From positions 47,223 to 111,222 of the forward strand of contig NZ_JAXBME010000017.1 in NCBI RefSeq assembly GCF_033963835.1: DNA of 64,000 bases, given 5' to 3'. Shown here in pieces: positions 1 to 7,793 of the stretch. The position numbers and the translations under genes are program-made. This DNA is from Cytobacillus sp. IB215665 (lineage in GTDB: Bacteria; Bacillota; Bacilli; Bacillales; SM2101). Under the pieces are notes generated by a model. That model did not search any database and was not told where the DNA came from. It saw only the letters and a program-made list of their open reading frames with translations. How positions within the stretch are numbered: the first letter of the stretch is position 1; each line of letters begins with the position of its first letter.

Positions 1-27
1 TAAATCTAAACCTGTTCTAGGTGACAT
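1..27 (-). CDS. TetR/AcrR-family regulator, N-terminal fragment cut by window edge
   Basis: Only the first nine codons are in the window; they read MSPRTGLDL. This opening is common in TetR/AcrR repressors of the MSPR-G-LD type. A strong AAAGGAG lies 7 nt before the ATG at 27; an in-frame ATG at 33 is too close to it. The gene follows the metallo-hydrolase at 52-759 on the same strand with a 24-nt gap, so both are probably in one operon. The paired palindromes upstream of that operon are what an autoregulating TetR protein would bind. The family call rests on nine residues and on context, so it is tentative. Confidence 0.45.
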
Positions 28-51
28 GCTCATACTCCTTTGTCAATTGAA

Positions 52-759
52 TTAACCGATCTTTCTTTCAGCTTCTCGAATAGCATGATTCATTGCTGAG
101 GATGGATTGTTTAGTAGGTTTCCATGACCAACTGCTAGTAAGGCTGGTTTATACTTCATTAGCTTCTTTGCACTTTGAAGTGCTTGTTCTTTGTTCCATG
201 TTGCCATTGCTGGGAAGGGGAACGAAACTCTTAATTGTCCAGCAACAGCTATTCCTCCCCTTATTTGAAATGTATCTCCAGCAATTAATGTGTTTGTACG
301 TGTATCTAAGAAGGTTAAGGAACCTGGGGTATGCCCAGGAGTCGAAATTGTTAGTAATGAACCAATTGCATCTCCCTCATTAAGTAGCACATCTGGTTTT
401 GTTTGAATACCTTTAGGAACTCCACCTCGAATAGGAGTGTTTGGTTCATCAGCTTGTAAAGATTTGTCTCCAGCTAATAGTTTAGCATCACGACTTGAGA
501 TATAAACCTTGGCATTTGGGAGTTTATTTTTCAAGTTATCTAAACCACCAACATGGTCATCATGGGCATGGGTTAAACATATTTTGGTAATCGGTTTACC
601 AATTGATTCAGCAGTACGCAAAATCTCCTTGAAACTGTAGGGCAAGGCTGCATCAATTAATGTCAATTCATTATCTTCCTCGACAAGATAGCTATTCACA
701 GGCAATAAACGGGGTAAAAACGTCAACTGATACAAATATTTTTCGTGCTTTTTCCTCAT
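52..759 (-). CDS. MBL-fold metallo-hydrolase
   Basis: A 235-residue protein of the metallo-beta-lactamase fold. The dinuclear metal motif HAHDDH is at residues 64-69, a further metal His lies in GHTPGS near 142, the Asp in AGDT near 160 and the last His in GHGN near 213. There is no signal peptide, so it is probably a cytoplasmic hydrolase of the glyoxalase II/YflN type; the substrate cannot be told. The ATG at 759 has GAGGTG at good spacing. It is the first gene of a probable two-gene operon with the TetR-like gene at the window edge, driven by the promoter at 802-830 that overlaps two palindromes. Confidence 0.85.
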   Translation of the reverse strand: MRKKHEKYLYQLTFLPRLLPVNSYLVEEDNELTLIDAALPYSFKEILRTAESIGKPITKICLTHAHDDHVGGLDNLKNKLPNAKVYISSRDAKLLAGDKSLQADEPNTPIRGGVPKGIQTKPDVLLNEGDAIGSLLTISTPGHTPGSLTFLDTRTNTLIAGDTFQIRGGIAVAGQLRVSFPFPAMATWNKEQALQSAKKLMKYKPALLAVGHGNLLNNPSSAMNHAIREAERKIG

Positions 760-781
760 TTTATTCTCACCTCATATCCAT

Positions 782-830
782 AAACTAATAACGTTAGTTT
801 TATATTAACTAATGATATTAGTTTTGTCAA
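782..830 (-). promoter_or_regulatory. Sigma-A-like promoter overlapped by two palindromic operators
   Basis: On the minus strand, TTGACA (825-830) and TAATAT (802-807) are separated by exactly 17 bp. The spacer is almost filled by the palindrome AACTAAT-GAT-ATTAGTT (807-823). A second palindrome, AAACTAA-TAACG-TTAGTTT (782-800), covers the probable transcription start. The two centres are 24 bp apart. This is the usual layout for repression by a TetR-family dimer, here probably the product of the gene cut off at position 1. Binding is inferred. Confidence 0.65.
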
Positions 831-846
831 ACATTATATTTAAAAT

Positions 847-973
847 GGCAGTTTTAGAGATAGACCTTACATAACTTGTTGGCTCCTTTTCTTCTGTACA
901 ATGATGACTAACAATATCAAACTATTTTTGGTACTAAATTGATAACAATAGCAACAAATTTTAAAAGAGCCTT
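847..973. repeat. Dispersed intergenic inverted-repeat element, copy 1
   Basis: Ends in AGCAACAAATTTTAAAAGAGCCTT, the common right end of a family seen throughout this window. Its centre (CTTTTCTTCTGTACAAtGATGACTAACAATAT, written here as landmarks CTTTTCTTCTG and GATGACTAACAATAT) is nearly identical to the copy at 19936-20090. The left end is degenerate. No ORF. Confidence 0.6.
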
Positions 974-1058
974 TAATAAATAATATGTAAAATGAGCAAT
1001 ATTAGCTATAATCTCCAGTCATTTAGAGCAATAAATTCGACATAAAGAAAATAATTTT

Positions 1059-1102
1059 AAAAAAGGTAGGACTCCACATATCCGGTGAGTCTTACCTTTT
1101 TT
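1059..1102 (-). terminator. Rho-independent terminator (bidirectional look)
   Basis: The arms AAAAAAGGTAGGACTC and GAGTCTTACCTTTTTT form a long hairpin. On the minus strand it is followed by T-rich sequence just after the HAD gene stop at 1111. Confidence 0.8.
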
Positions 1103-1110
1103 AAAGAGTT

Positions 1111-1776
1111 TCATATTACTTTATTCGCTAAAAAAATCTCCCTGATCTTTTCAACATTATTTGCAATGTAAGTAGGTTTAACATTACTCAGTTCTTCAAA
1201 TGAGCCGTAACCATATGTGACGCCTATGGAATCAATTCCGGTATTATTCGCGCCGATTATATCATGTTTACGGTCACCAATCATAATAAAATTATTCAGC
1301 TCAGTTTCGTTGTACTCATCTAAAACGTGTTGAATAATTTCTGTTTTTGATGCCCTTGATCCATCAAGATTGCTACCAACTACTAGGTCAAAAAACTGTT
1401 CTATATGGAAGTAGTTGAGTATTTTTTCTGCAAATACTGTCGGCTTTGAGGTTGCTACAACTAACTTATAATTTTGTTCCTTAAGTTGACTTAACAGGCG
1501 AGGAATATTTGGATATAGGACATTCTCAAACATCCCCTTGTCCTTGAACCTCTCTCTAAATAATTCAATTGCTCGTTCAATTTTCTCCTCATCAAACTGA
1601 TAATAATCTGCAAAAGAAACTTGTAAAGGTGGACCAATAAAGCATTCAAGCTTATCGAGATCATCCTCATCAATATCCATGTTCTTCAATGCATATTGAA
1701 CTGATTTGGTTATGCCTATTTTAGGATCTGAAAGTGTTCCATCTAAATCAAAAAGAATTACTTTGTAATTACCCAT
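1111..1776 (-). CDS. HAD-superfamily hydrolase (phosphoglycolate phosphatase-like)
   Basis: A 221-residue HAD phosphatase. Motif I DLDGTLSD is at about residues 10-17, motif II/III is seen as VATSKP, and motif IV GDRKHDIIGA is near residue 165. The small alpha-helical cap between motifs I and II fits the Gph/PpaX group, which removes phosphate from small metabolites. I chose the ATG at 1776 because AAAGGA lies 9 nt before it; an upstream in-frame ATG at 1797 has no such site. It lies 46 nt after the MBL gene at 1823-2647, so the two are likely cotranscribed and end at the terminator at 1059-1102. Confidence 0.85.
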   Translation of the reverse strand: MGNYKVILFDLDGTLSDPKIGITKSVQYALKNMDIDEDDLDKLECFIGPPLQVSFADYYQFDEEKIERAIELFRERFKDKGMFENVLYPNIPRLLSQLKEQNYKLVVATSKPTVFAEKILNYFHIEQFFDLVVGSNLDGSRASKTEIIQHVLDEYNETELNNFIMIGDRKHDIIGANNTGIDSIGVTYGYGSFEELSNVKPTYIANNVEKIREIFLANKVI

Positions 1777-1822
1777 GTTCAAGTCCTTTCTTAGCACATT
1801 GTATTTTTCTATTCTACTAACG

Positions 1823-2647
1823 TTATAAGATTCCTAGCTCTTCACTTAATAATTGCTGGTTTTCCTTATGAAAATCTTTCATCATTCTAGGAAAGCGATA
1901 TTTCTCTATCATTTTTTCAATTTGCTCCTTGTTGTTTTCCTGGAGCAACGCTCTAAGTTGTTTTATGTACGTCATTGATTCTAGTTTTCTTTGTTTGATA
2001 ATGGACTTGTCTTCAGTTACAGCCCCATGCCCTGGAATCATTAATTTGATATTGTGCTGCTCTAAAATTTCGTCTACTTTATTTAGCGTAAGTTCATACG
2101 CTTTACTACTATGGTATATGAGAGGGAATTCGCAATCTGAAAGATAGTCACCTGCTAGAAAAATGCCTAGAGGTTCAATAACTGTGAATAACCCACAATC
2201 AGTATGACCTTGCGCTTTATAAAAAGTAAGTGTTGTACCTTCTACAGTCAATTGCTCTCCATCCACTTGAATGACATGGTTTACTTTTGGATAAGTAATT
2301 TCATACCCTCTCTCAATGTAGTTCCTATCATCGAAGGAATAGATTTGTTCAAGAATACGTTCCTTTTCCTTATGGTCTTTGTTTACTAGCTCAAAACTAG
2401 CAACGATCGTTGCATCAGGAAAAGCTCCATATCCGATAATATGGTCCCAGTCCGAGTGAGTAAATAATAGATATAACTTTCGATCGCCTTTATTTCGATA
2501 TACATATTCTTTTATTTGTTCTACCTCAGCTGGTAACCATGTTGGGTCAACAACTAATACAAATTCTGGCATCTCAATAACTGTTGATGTCGTTTGAAAT
2601 AATGCGCTTTGAAACACTGTAATATATTGATTTTTAAATATTATCAT
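1823..2647 (-). CDS. MBL-fold metallo-hydrolase
   Basis: A 274-residue metallo-beta-lactamase-fold protein. The metal motif THSDWDH is at residues 63-69, GHTDCG supplies a further His, AGDYLSDCEFP the bridging Asp and IPGHGAV the last His. The C-terminal 60 residues are helical and charged. It differs clearly from the MBL protein at 52-759. The ATG at 2647 has GGGGGAG upstream. It is the first gene of a likely operon with the HAD phosphatase at 1111-1776. Substrate unknown; cytoplasmic. Confidence 0.82.
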   Translation of the reverse strand: MIIFKNQYITVFQSALFQTTSTVIEMPEFVLVVDPTWLPAEVEQIKEYVYRNKGDRKLYLLFTHSDWDHIIGYGAFPDATIVASFELVNKDHKEKERILEQIYSFDDRNYIERGYEITYPKVNHVIQVDGEQLTVEGTTLTFYKAQGHTDCGLFTVIEPLGIFLAGDYLSDCEFPLIYHSSKAYELTLNKVDEILEQHNIKLMIPGHGAVTEDKSIIKQRKLESMTYIKQLRALLQENNKEQIEKMIEKYRFPRMMKDFHKENQQLLSEELGIL

Positions 2648-2753
2648 CTAACTCCCCCTCGTTAAGTCGATCTTTCCATACGCTATATTCGATAGTCATT
2701 GTTTTAAACGTACACGCAAATTGATTTGTATCGTTCTTAGTACAATAACATTA

Positions 2754-2906
2754 TGGCTCTTTTTGTAAACTTTGTTGCTATAGAGACTCACTTAGGACAG
2801 CAGCAAATAAATTTTTGCAATTGACTATATGTTAAAAGAGAATGACTTGATTTGTACGTACTTATTTCTTAGGGCAACAGCAACAATCGATGCGAAAATA
2901 GCCTTA
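2754..2906. repeat. Dispersed intergenic inverted-repeat element, copy 2
   Basis: Bounded by GGCTCTTTTTGTAAACTTTG on the left and by GCAACAATCGATGCGAAAATAGCCTT (landmarks CAACAATCG and AAAATAGCCTT) on the right, so the two ends are imperfect inverted repeats. It fills most of the 350-bp gap between genes. Orientation is opposite to copy 1. Confidence 0.65.
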
Positions 2907-3000
2907 AATTAATGAGAAAATACTCCTTATAAAAAACCCTATGCTTGTAGGCTAGTGCCAAAACAAATTCAACAATTGACAATCTCTTACTATTATAAGG

Positions 3001-3975
3001 TTATCCTCTGATCGTTAATAGTACCTTTCCTATATTCCCTCTTGATTCAATATATTCATGGGCTTTCCTTGCTTCTTGTAAAGGAAATTCTTTGCCAATT
3101 TTCATCGTTAATTGTTTGTTTGATAAATATCTTATGATTTGCTTAGCTGCTTGTTCTAACAACTGAGGCCTTTCCTTTCGTATGGTACCTAAACTGAACC
3201 CTAGTACAGATCTGCAACTTGAGTGAATCTCACTTGTTTGAAAATGTCCTACTTCACCACTGGAATTTCCAAATTGGATCAGCCTGCCATACTTCGCTAA
3301 GCATGCTAAACTTTGTTCAGTAATCCGACCAGCGATAGAATCTAAAACAATATCTACACCTGTCCCATTCGTAAGCTCTTTTACTTTGTTTGAAAACCCA
3401 TCATATAACATTACCTCATCAGCCCCAGCTTCTCTCACAACTGAAAATTTAGCCTCATTGCTAACCGTACCAATCACTTTTCCTGCACCTAGTAACTTTG
3501 CCAATTGAATCGCTGTTGTCCCTACTCCTCCTGCGGCCGCATGTATAAGGACCGTCTCCTCTTTTTGAACCCTAGCAATATCATGAAGTAGCTTATACGC
3601 TAAGATTGAAACTGTTGGGCAAAGCTGCAGCTGTTGAAAAATCAATATCTTCATGAAAAACAAAGGTTAATGATTCTTTAGCCACCACGTAATCAGCATA
3701 GGAGCCATTTGAAGGAAACGCGATCACTCTTTGGCCAACAAATATCCTCTCAACTTCATCCCCAACAGCTTCCACCGTTCCTGCTACATCCAAGCCGATC
3801 GATAACGGAAAGCTTCCATGACCTTTGTTCCCTTTTCTTTTTTTATGTCTGCAAAATTAACACTCGTTTTCTCTACACGAATTAATACTTCATGTGGACC
3901 TGCGACAGGAATTTCAACATCTGTTAATTCAAGTACTTCAGGACCACCAAATTGATTAATAACAATACTCCTCAT
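3001..3975 (-). pseudogene. Zinc-type alcohol dehydrogenase/quinone oxidoreductase, two frameshifts
   Basis: Three consecutive reading frames together encode a NADPH:quinone oxidoreductase of the MDR superfamily (about 325 residues). The N-terminal part (3975-3784) has QFGGPEVLEL. The middle (to 3593) has GLDVAGTVEAVGDEV. The C-terminal part has the Rossmann motif HAAAGGVGTTAIQLAKLLGA. The first break is a missing G in a G run near 3828, the second a missing T before GCCCAACAG near 3625. Both are single-base losses in short homopolymers, so sequencing error is possible. The start ATG at 3975 has AGAGGTGG upstream. If real, the gene is dead. Confidence 0.85.
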
Positions 3976-4321
3976 TTCTATCCACCTCTATAATCAATTT
4001 CCATAGAATACCACATCAATTATTTTATCTTACACTATAAAAAATCTATAATAGCAATATGTTATTACAGCGAATAAGAATTAATTATTATACGTTCTTT
4101 TATGAAAAAAAAGAGACAGGGTATGTATGATGTAGATTATTATAATGGGAGTCTGAACAAGTTTTCAGGATAGCTTCCTCGTTCTTGCTGTCTTCATTAG
4201 GTGTGTATTCAAGCGCTTATGAATTCTTCACTAACTGTTGTAGGAGATGCTCCATAGTGATTTGTCGATATGCAACCCAATAGTGGATTTTCACCATCTA
4301 GATATGCCATGTATGGCATAT
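3976..4321. other. Intergenic region without a gene
   Basis: About 350 bp. I see no ORF with a ribosome binding site, no RNA and no copy of the dispersed repeat. A short GCCAT-GTAT-GGCAT hairpin lies at about 4305-4318, next to the terminator of the downstream-reading gene. Confidence 0.5.
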
Positions 4322-4347
4322 AAAAAAAGAGACACAAATAGTGCCTC
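4322..4347 (-). terminator. Rho-independent terminator abutting the stop codon
   Basis: On the minus strand GAGGCAC-TATTT-GTGTCTC is followed by seven T. The hairpin begins in the TAG stop of the Gfo/Idh/MocA gene. Confidence 0.75.
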
Positions 4348-5303
4348 TACTTCGCCATTAAAATATCATCTAACACCTTTTGAACTGCATAACCTTCTTT
4401 AAAAGATACTAGCTTAGCTGCATCGCCTTTGATCGCCTTCACCAGTTCGTCTACTACGTTTTCTTTGTCAGCACTATCAATCGGAATGATGTTTCCATTG
4501 TCATCAGCTCTAGTCTGTGAAAGGGTTCCCCAATTTTCAATTTCCAATGTTCCTTGGTCTCCGAAAACTTTTAAAGAAAGGTCCTCCTTTTGACCAATAC
4601 CTGCTAAGCCGTTAAATAGAACGGGAATTCCACCTGATAGCTTCATAGAACTGATAAAGCTTGTTTCACACAAGTCCTCATTTTCAGGATATTCAACACT
4701 TGATCGAACAATGCTCATTTCCCCGAAAACGTCATGTATGATTTGAATAAAATGAGGAGCAACTTCTCGAATAAATCCTCCTTGTTCCCTGCTAGAAATC
4801 CATTCGTTTTGCTGCCATTTGCGAGGCCACTCCGTAAAGTGCAAGTTAAGCTCAACTTTTTTTACCGACCCGAGCTCACCATCCATAATCTTATTTTTGA
4901 AAACTTGGAATGCCTGACTATATACCATTGGAAAATTCATGGCATGCACAATATTAGTTTTTTCAGCCTCTTCAACCATTTCCAATGCTTCTTCAGTAGA
5001 ATTTGCAAGCGGCTTTTCGCATAGCAGGTGTCGGCCGTTTCTTATTACATCTATTGCTATTTTATGATGGAATTTAGGAGGAACTCCCACATAAATTAAC
5101 TGAATACTTTCATCCTTAAGCATATCTAAATGATCCAAGTATAGAGATACATTTGGCAATTCATCCTTAAATTTGTTTAAACTATCTGCGTTTCGATCAC
5201 AAAGTGCCGCAATATCGATTTCATTATGCTGTTGAAATTGTCGTAACACTCTTTCACCGATTGCTCCCATACCAATTAAACCTACTTTTATTTTTCCGCT
5301 CAA
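4347..5303 (-). CDS. Gfo/Idh/MocA-family NAD(P)-dependent oxidoreductase
   Basis: About 318 residues. The N-terminal Rossmann fold shows GLIGMGAIG, and the family hallmark CEKPLA lies near residue 95. The C-terminal alpha/beta domain follows. Such enzymes oxidise or reduce sugars, inositols or related polyols with NAD(P); the substrate cannot be named. The longest frame begins at a GTG (5312) that touches the AAGGTG motif. A TTG at 5303 (giving MSGKIKVGLIG) has that motif at proper spacing, so I prefer it. It stands alone, with its own terminator, beside a copy of the dispersed repeat. Confidence 0.85.
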   Translation of the reverse strand: MSGKIKVGLIGMGAIGERVLRQFQQHNEIDIAALCDRNADSLNKFKDELPNVSLYLDHLDMLKDESIQLIYVGVPPKFHHKIAIDVIRNGRHLLCEKPLANSTEEALEMVEEAEKTNIVHAMNFPMVYSQAFQVFKNKIMDGELGSVKKVELNLHFTEWPRKWQQNEWISSREQGGFIREVAPHFIQIIHDVFGEMSIVRSSVEYPENEDLCETSFISSMKLSGGIPVLFNGLAGIGQKEDLSLKVFGDQGTLEIENWGTLSQTRADDNGNIIPIDSADKENVVDELVKAIKGDAAKLVSFKEGYAVQKVLDDILMAK

Positions 5304-5333
5304 AACCGTCACCTTCTGTCTCGTTGTTTTATT

Positions 5334-5533
5334 AGGCTTTTTCGTAAACTTTATAGCTATTTAGTAAGGCTTTCGTTTCGGAAGTTTTGTTGCTATTGTT
5401 CCTAAATTTGAAGGTAAAGATGTTGTTTAACGGAACAGTTATCGTTTTTAAAAAAGAAAAGATGCCACGAAAGCTAGTTGTATTCATTTTTAATTGTTGT
5501 ACGAAAAACAACAACTTATGCGAAGACAGCCTT
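5334..5533. repeat. Dispersed intergenic inverted-repeat element, copy 3
   Basis: About 200 bp, one of the fullest copies. The left end is AGGCTTTTTCGTAAACTTT, the right end GCGAAGACAGCCTT. Internal landmarks TTGTTGCTATTGTTCCTAAAT and GATGCCACGAAAGC (shared with other copies) are present. Same orientation as copy 2. Confidence 0.7.
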
Positions 5534-5654
5534 TAGCTAAAAGATACGAAAGGGCAGAAGATTTCTGCCCCTTAATGCTCATTTTCCACAGCACGGGCGG
5601 TGAGCATCCATAACACCTTCCTCACTTTTTCCGTGGTTTCAAACACATTGGAGG

Positions 5655-6308
5655 TTAACCTCTGACATTTCGAATAAAGCTTTCTAAATTTGATACATCT
5701 GTTATGTTCTGATTACACTCTTCACTGTTCATACACATATAGTTTCCATAAGATTTATAATAATCAGGTGAAGCATTTTTAGGTTTTGTTTTAGATATTG
5801 CTGAAACGAACACAACCTTACTGAATCCTTTACATAACGAGCATATATTCTTTTTGTTCGTTATAGTAAAGTTACCTTCTACACCAATTAGTTCATTGTC
5901 TAGCTCATAAACGATAAACAGTTTATTTTTTGATATATCAAGCCAACCGAGATAGGTCAAGAATCGAAAATCTATACTTGCTAAATCAGGTAGCTTAAGT
6001 TTTTTATTTTTAGAGAATAGTTTTGTTAATTGTTTTTTAGTCACTTGTGGAAATTCCAACAGCAATGGCTCTAATGAATTTATATACTGCTGAAACTCCT
6101 CAGCTGTTTCTAAATCAGACATTTTCCTTAACAATTGATCTTGTGAAACCGTCGTATGAGAAGTAGCATCAAGAACTTTAGATAGCGCACTATACTTCGC
6201 TACTTCCATTACATTTAGATCAGCCGTAGTCTTTAAAGCATGTTGAATAATCCCTGCTTGTCTCTGAATTAGATTATATTGATGGTTCCTAATAAATGGT
6301 TTGTTCAT
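5655..6308 (-). CDS. FusB/FusC-family EF-G-binding protein
   Basis: A 217-residue protein with the two-domain layout of the FusB family: an N-terminal helical bundle (residues 1-90) and a C-terminal treble-clef-like zinc domain. The probable zinc ligands are C156, C159, C192 and C198. FusB proteins bind elongation factor G and release it from stalled ribosomes; in staphylococci this gives fusidic acid resistance. Chromosomal copies in Bacillaceae may serve general translation recovery, so resistance is not implied. Start ATG 6308 is preceded by AAGGAGCGG. A small Cys-containing ORF lies just upstream (6398-6517). Confidence 0.85.
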   Translation of the reverse strand: MNKPFIRNHQYNLIQRQAGIIQHALKTTADLNVMEVAKYSALSKVLDATSHTTVSQDQLLRKMSDLETAEEFQQYINSLEPLLLEFPQVTKKQLTKLFSKNKKLKLPDLASIDFRFLTYLGWLDISKNKLFIVYELDNELIGVEGNFTITNKKNICSLCKGFSKVVFVSAISKTKPKNASPDYYKSYGNYMCMNSEECNQNITDVSNLESFIRNVRG

Positions 6309-6397
6309 AATATCATCCGCTCCTTATTTTATAAATAAAATGAAGGTGCAAAACCACATTTAGGAACGAGCTTATACGGGCGACGTTAAGAGGTTGC

Positions 6398-6517
6398 TTA
6401 AGCTTTGAACACTCGAGTTACCTCAATGTCCACCCATGCAAAGAATCGCCCCCAACCGCAGGCTTTGCATGGGACATATTTAACTTTGGCAAAGATAATT
6501 CGTTTGCCATTTTTCAT
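6398..6517 (-). CDS. Possible small CxxC protein or leader ORF upstream of the FusB-like gene
   Basis: A 39-codon ORF preceded by AAGGGGGTGG directly before its ATG. The product is basic and aromatic, with the pair CKACGWG at residues 17-23. The region carries no other gene. An overlapping ATG in another frame (6508) gives a 30-residue ORF that ends sooner. It could be a small zinc-binding protein, a translational leader controlling the downstream EF-G-binding gene, or debris. The ribosome binding site sits rather close to the start. Family unknown to me. Confidence 0.35.
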   Translation of the reverse strand: MKNGKRIIFAKVKYVPCKACGWGRFFAWVDIEVTRVFKA

Positions 6518-6743
6518 CCACCCCCTTAATTGTTCATTATATATAAAATTCAGTCTTCATACATCATTCTTAAAAATTTTTCTCGACTTACACAAATCTC
6601 TCTGCTATTTGGTATTATATCAGAGGAATAAAAATTTGACTGCGTTAAAACTCCAGAGGGTTAAGATACTATTCCATGAACCTAAACCATGACCACCAGT
6701 CTGTTATATAGTAATGGAAGCGCGCCTTACTCGACATAAAAAC

Positions 6744-7256
6744 CTATGAGAAAATATAGTCTATGTCACTCCACCCATAAACGACTTCATTCAATCTCTT
6801 CCCGGCTATTTCAATTTCCAACGAGTCAATTTTTTTACCACCAAGAGCTTCATAAAATTGACACGCGCTATTTTCTTCCAAGACGAACACAACCATACTA
6901 TGTATCTTTAATTGTTTTAGATGTTCGATAATTGGCATTATAAGTTGTTTCCCTATGCCACATCCTTGATATTCTTGTAACAGATAGATGGCATATAACT
7001 CTCCCTCGTAGCCATCATACTGTCTTGACCTTTCCCTTCCACCATTTGCAAAGCCCACAATTTGACCTTGATTATTTTCCGCAACATATACATTTCCACT
7101 TGGGACAATCTCTTCCCATAATTGTTCCCGTATTGTATAGGATAAATTGTTTAAATACTCGTCTGGTACAACATGCTTGTATGTAGTCTTCCAACTGTCT
7201 ACATGTACTTTTGCAATAGACTTTACATCTTTTAAAACTGCTTTTCTAATTTTCAC
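6744..7256 (-). CDS. GNAT-family N-acetyltransferase
   Basis: About 170 residues with a complete GNAT fold: the N-terminal KIRKAVLKDV strand-helix, the central ELYAIYLLQEYQGCGIGKQL segment with the Q-x-x-G-x-G acetyl-CoA loop near residue 95, and a C-terminal FYEALGG. Such enzymes acetylate small amines or proteins; the substrate is unknown. I prefer a GTG start at 7256, which has GGAGAG at good spacing; a longer frame starts at ATG 7274. It overlaps the end of the preceding GNAT gene, so the two are translationally coupled. Confidence 0.82.
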   Translation of the reverse strand: MKIRKAVLKDVKSIAKVHVDSWKTTYKHVVPDEYLNNLSYTIREQLWEEIVPSGNVYVAENNQGQIVGFANGGRERSRQYDGYEGELYAIYLLQEYQGCGIGKQLIMPIIEHLKQLKIHSMVVFVLEENSACQFYEALGGKKIDSLEIEIAGKRLNEVVYGWSDIDYIFS

Positions 7257-7743
7257 CTTTTCTCTCTCCATCACTATTCAGACTTAGCTCCCAACGTTCC
7301 TCAACCATATTAATGTTAGATAAAACAACTTCTTGTGTTTCTACTATTTTAAATCCAAACTTTTTATATAGATTTCTTGCAGCTGTTAAGTCACTATTTG
7401 TCCACAAAATTATTTTCTTATACTTTTTTTCTATTGAGAATTTGATGGCTGTCTTTATTAGTTGGCCACCTATACCTAAACCTCTTGAAAGGGGGTCTAT
7501 AAGAAATAAACCTAGCTGAGCAATTTCGCTATCGAACTGACTAATACAAACTGAACCTTTCAGATCTCCATCTTTATCTACTACCCATATATTTTCTCTA
7601 ACATGGGATCTATTGACGATATCCCAAACTTTTTTCTGAATAAATTCTTTAAATGATTCATCATAATGGAATTCCTTATGATAAATCTCGTAATGAGCAC
7701 TAATAATATAATTGATATCTTCAAGCTTATATCTTCGAATCAC
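7246..7743 (-). CDS. GNAT-family N-acetyltransferase
   Basis: About 165 residues. GNAT signs are LFLIDPLSRGLGIGGQL (acetyl-CoA loop near residue 85) and AARNLYKKFGFK near 120. The GTG start at 7743 is preceded by AAAGGGGAATAACA; the longer frame to 7830 has no site. It lies 50 bp after the SgrR-type regulator gene and overlaps the next GNAT gene, suggesting a three-gene transcript. It is not closely similar to its neighbour GNAT. Substrate unknown. Confidence 0.82.
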   Translation of the reverse strand: MIRRYKLEDINYIISAHYEIYHKEFHYDESFKEFIQKKVWDIVNRSHVRENIWVVDKDGDLKGSVCISQFDSEIAQLGLFLIDPLSRGLGIGGQLIKTAIKFSIEKKYKKIILWTNSDLTAARNLYKKFGFKIVETQEVVLSNINMVEERWELSLNSDGERKGEN

Positions 7744-7793
7744 TGTTATTCCCCTTTGAATAAAATATAGCTTAATATATGTTGTACCATGAC

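Noticed and set aside
5332..5514. 60-codon ORF on the minus strand
   Set aside because: Lies entirely in a copy of the dispersed inverted-repeat element.
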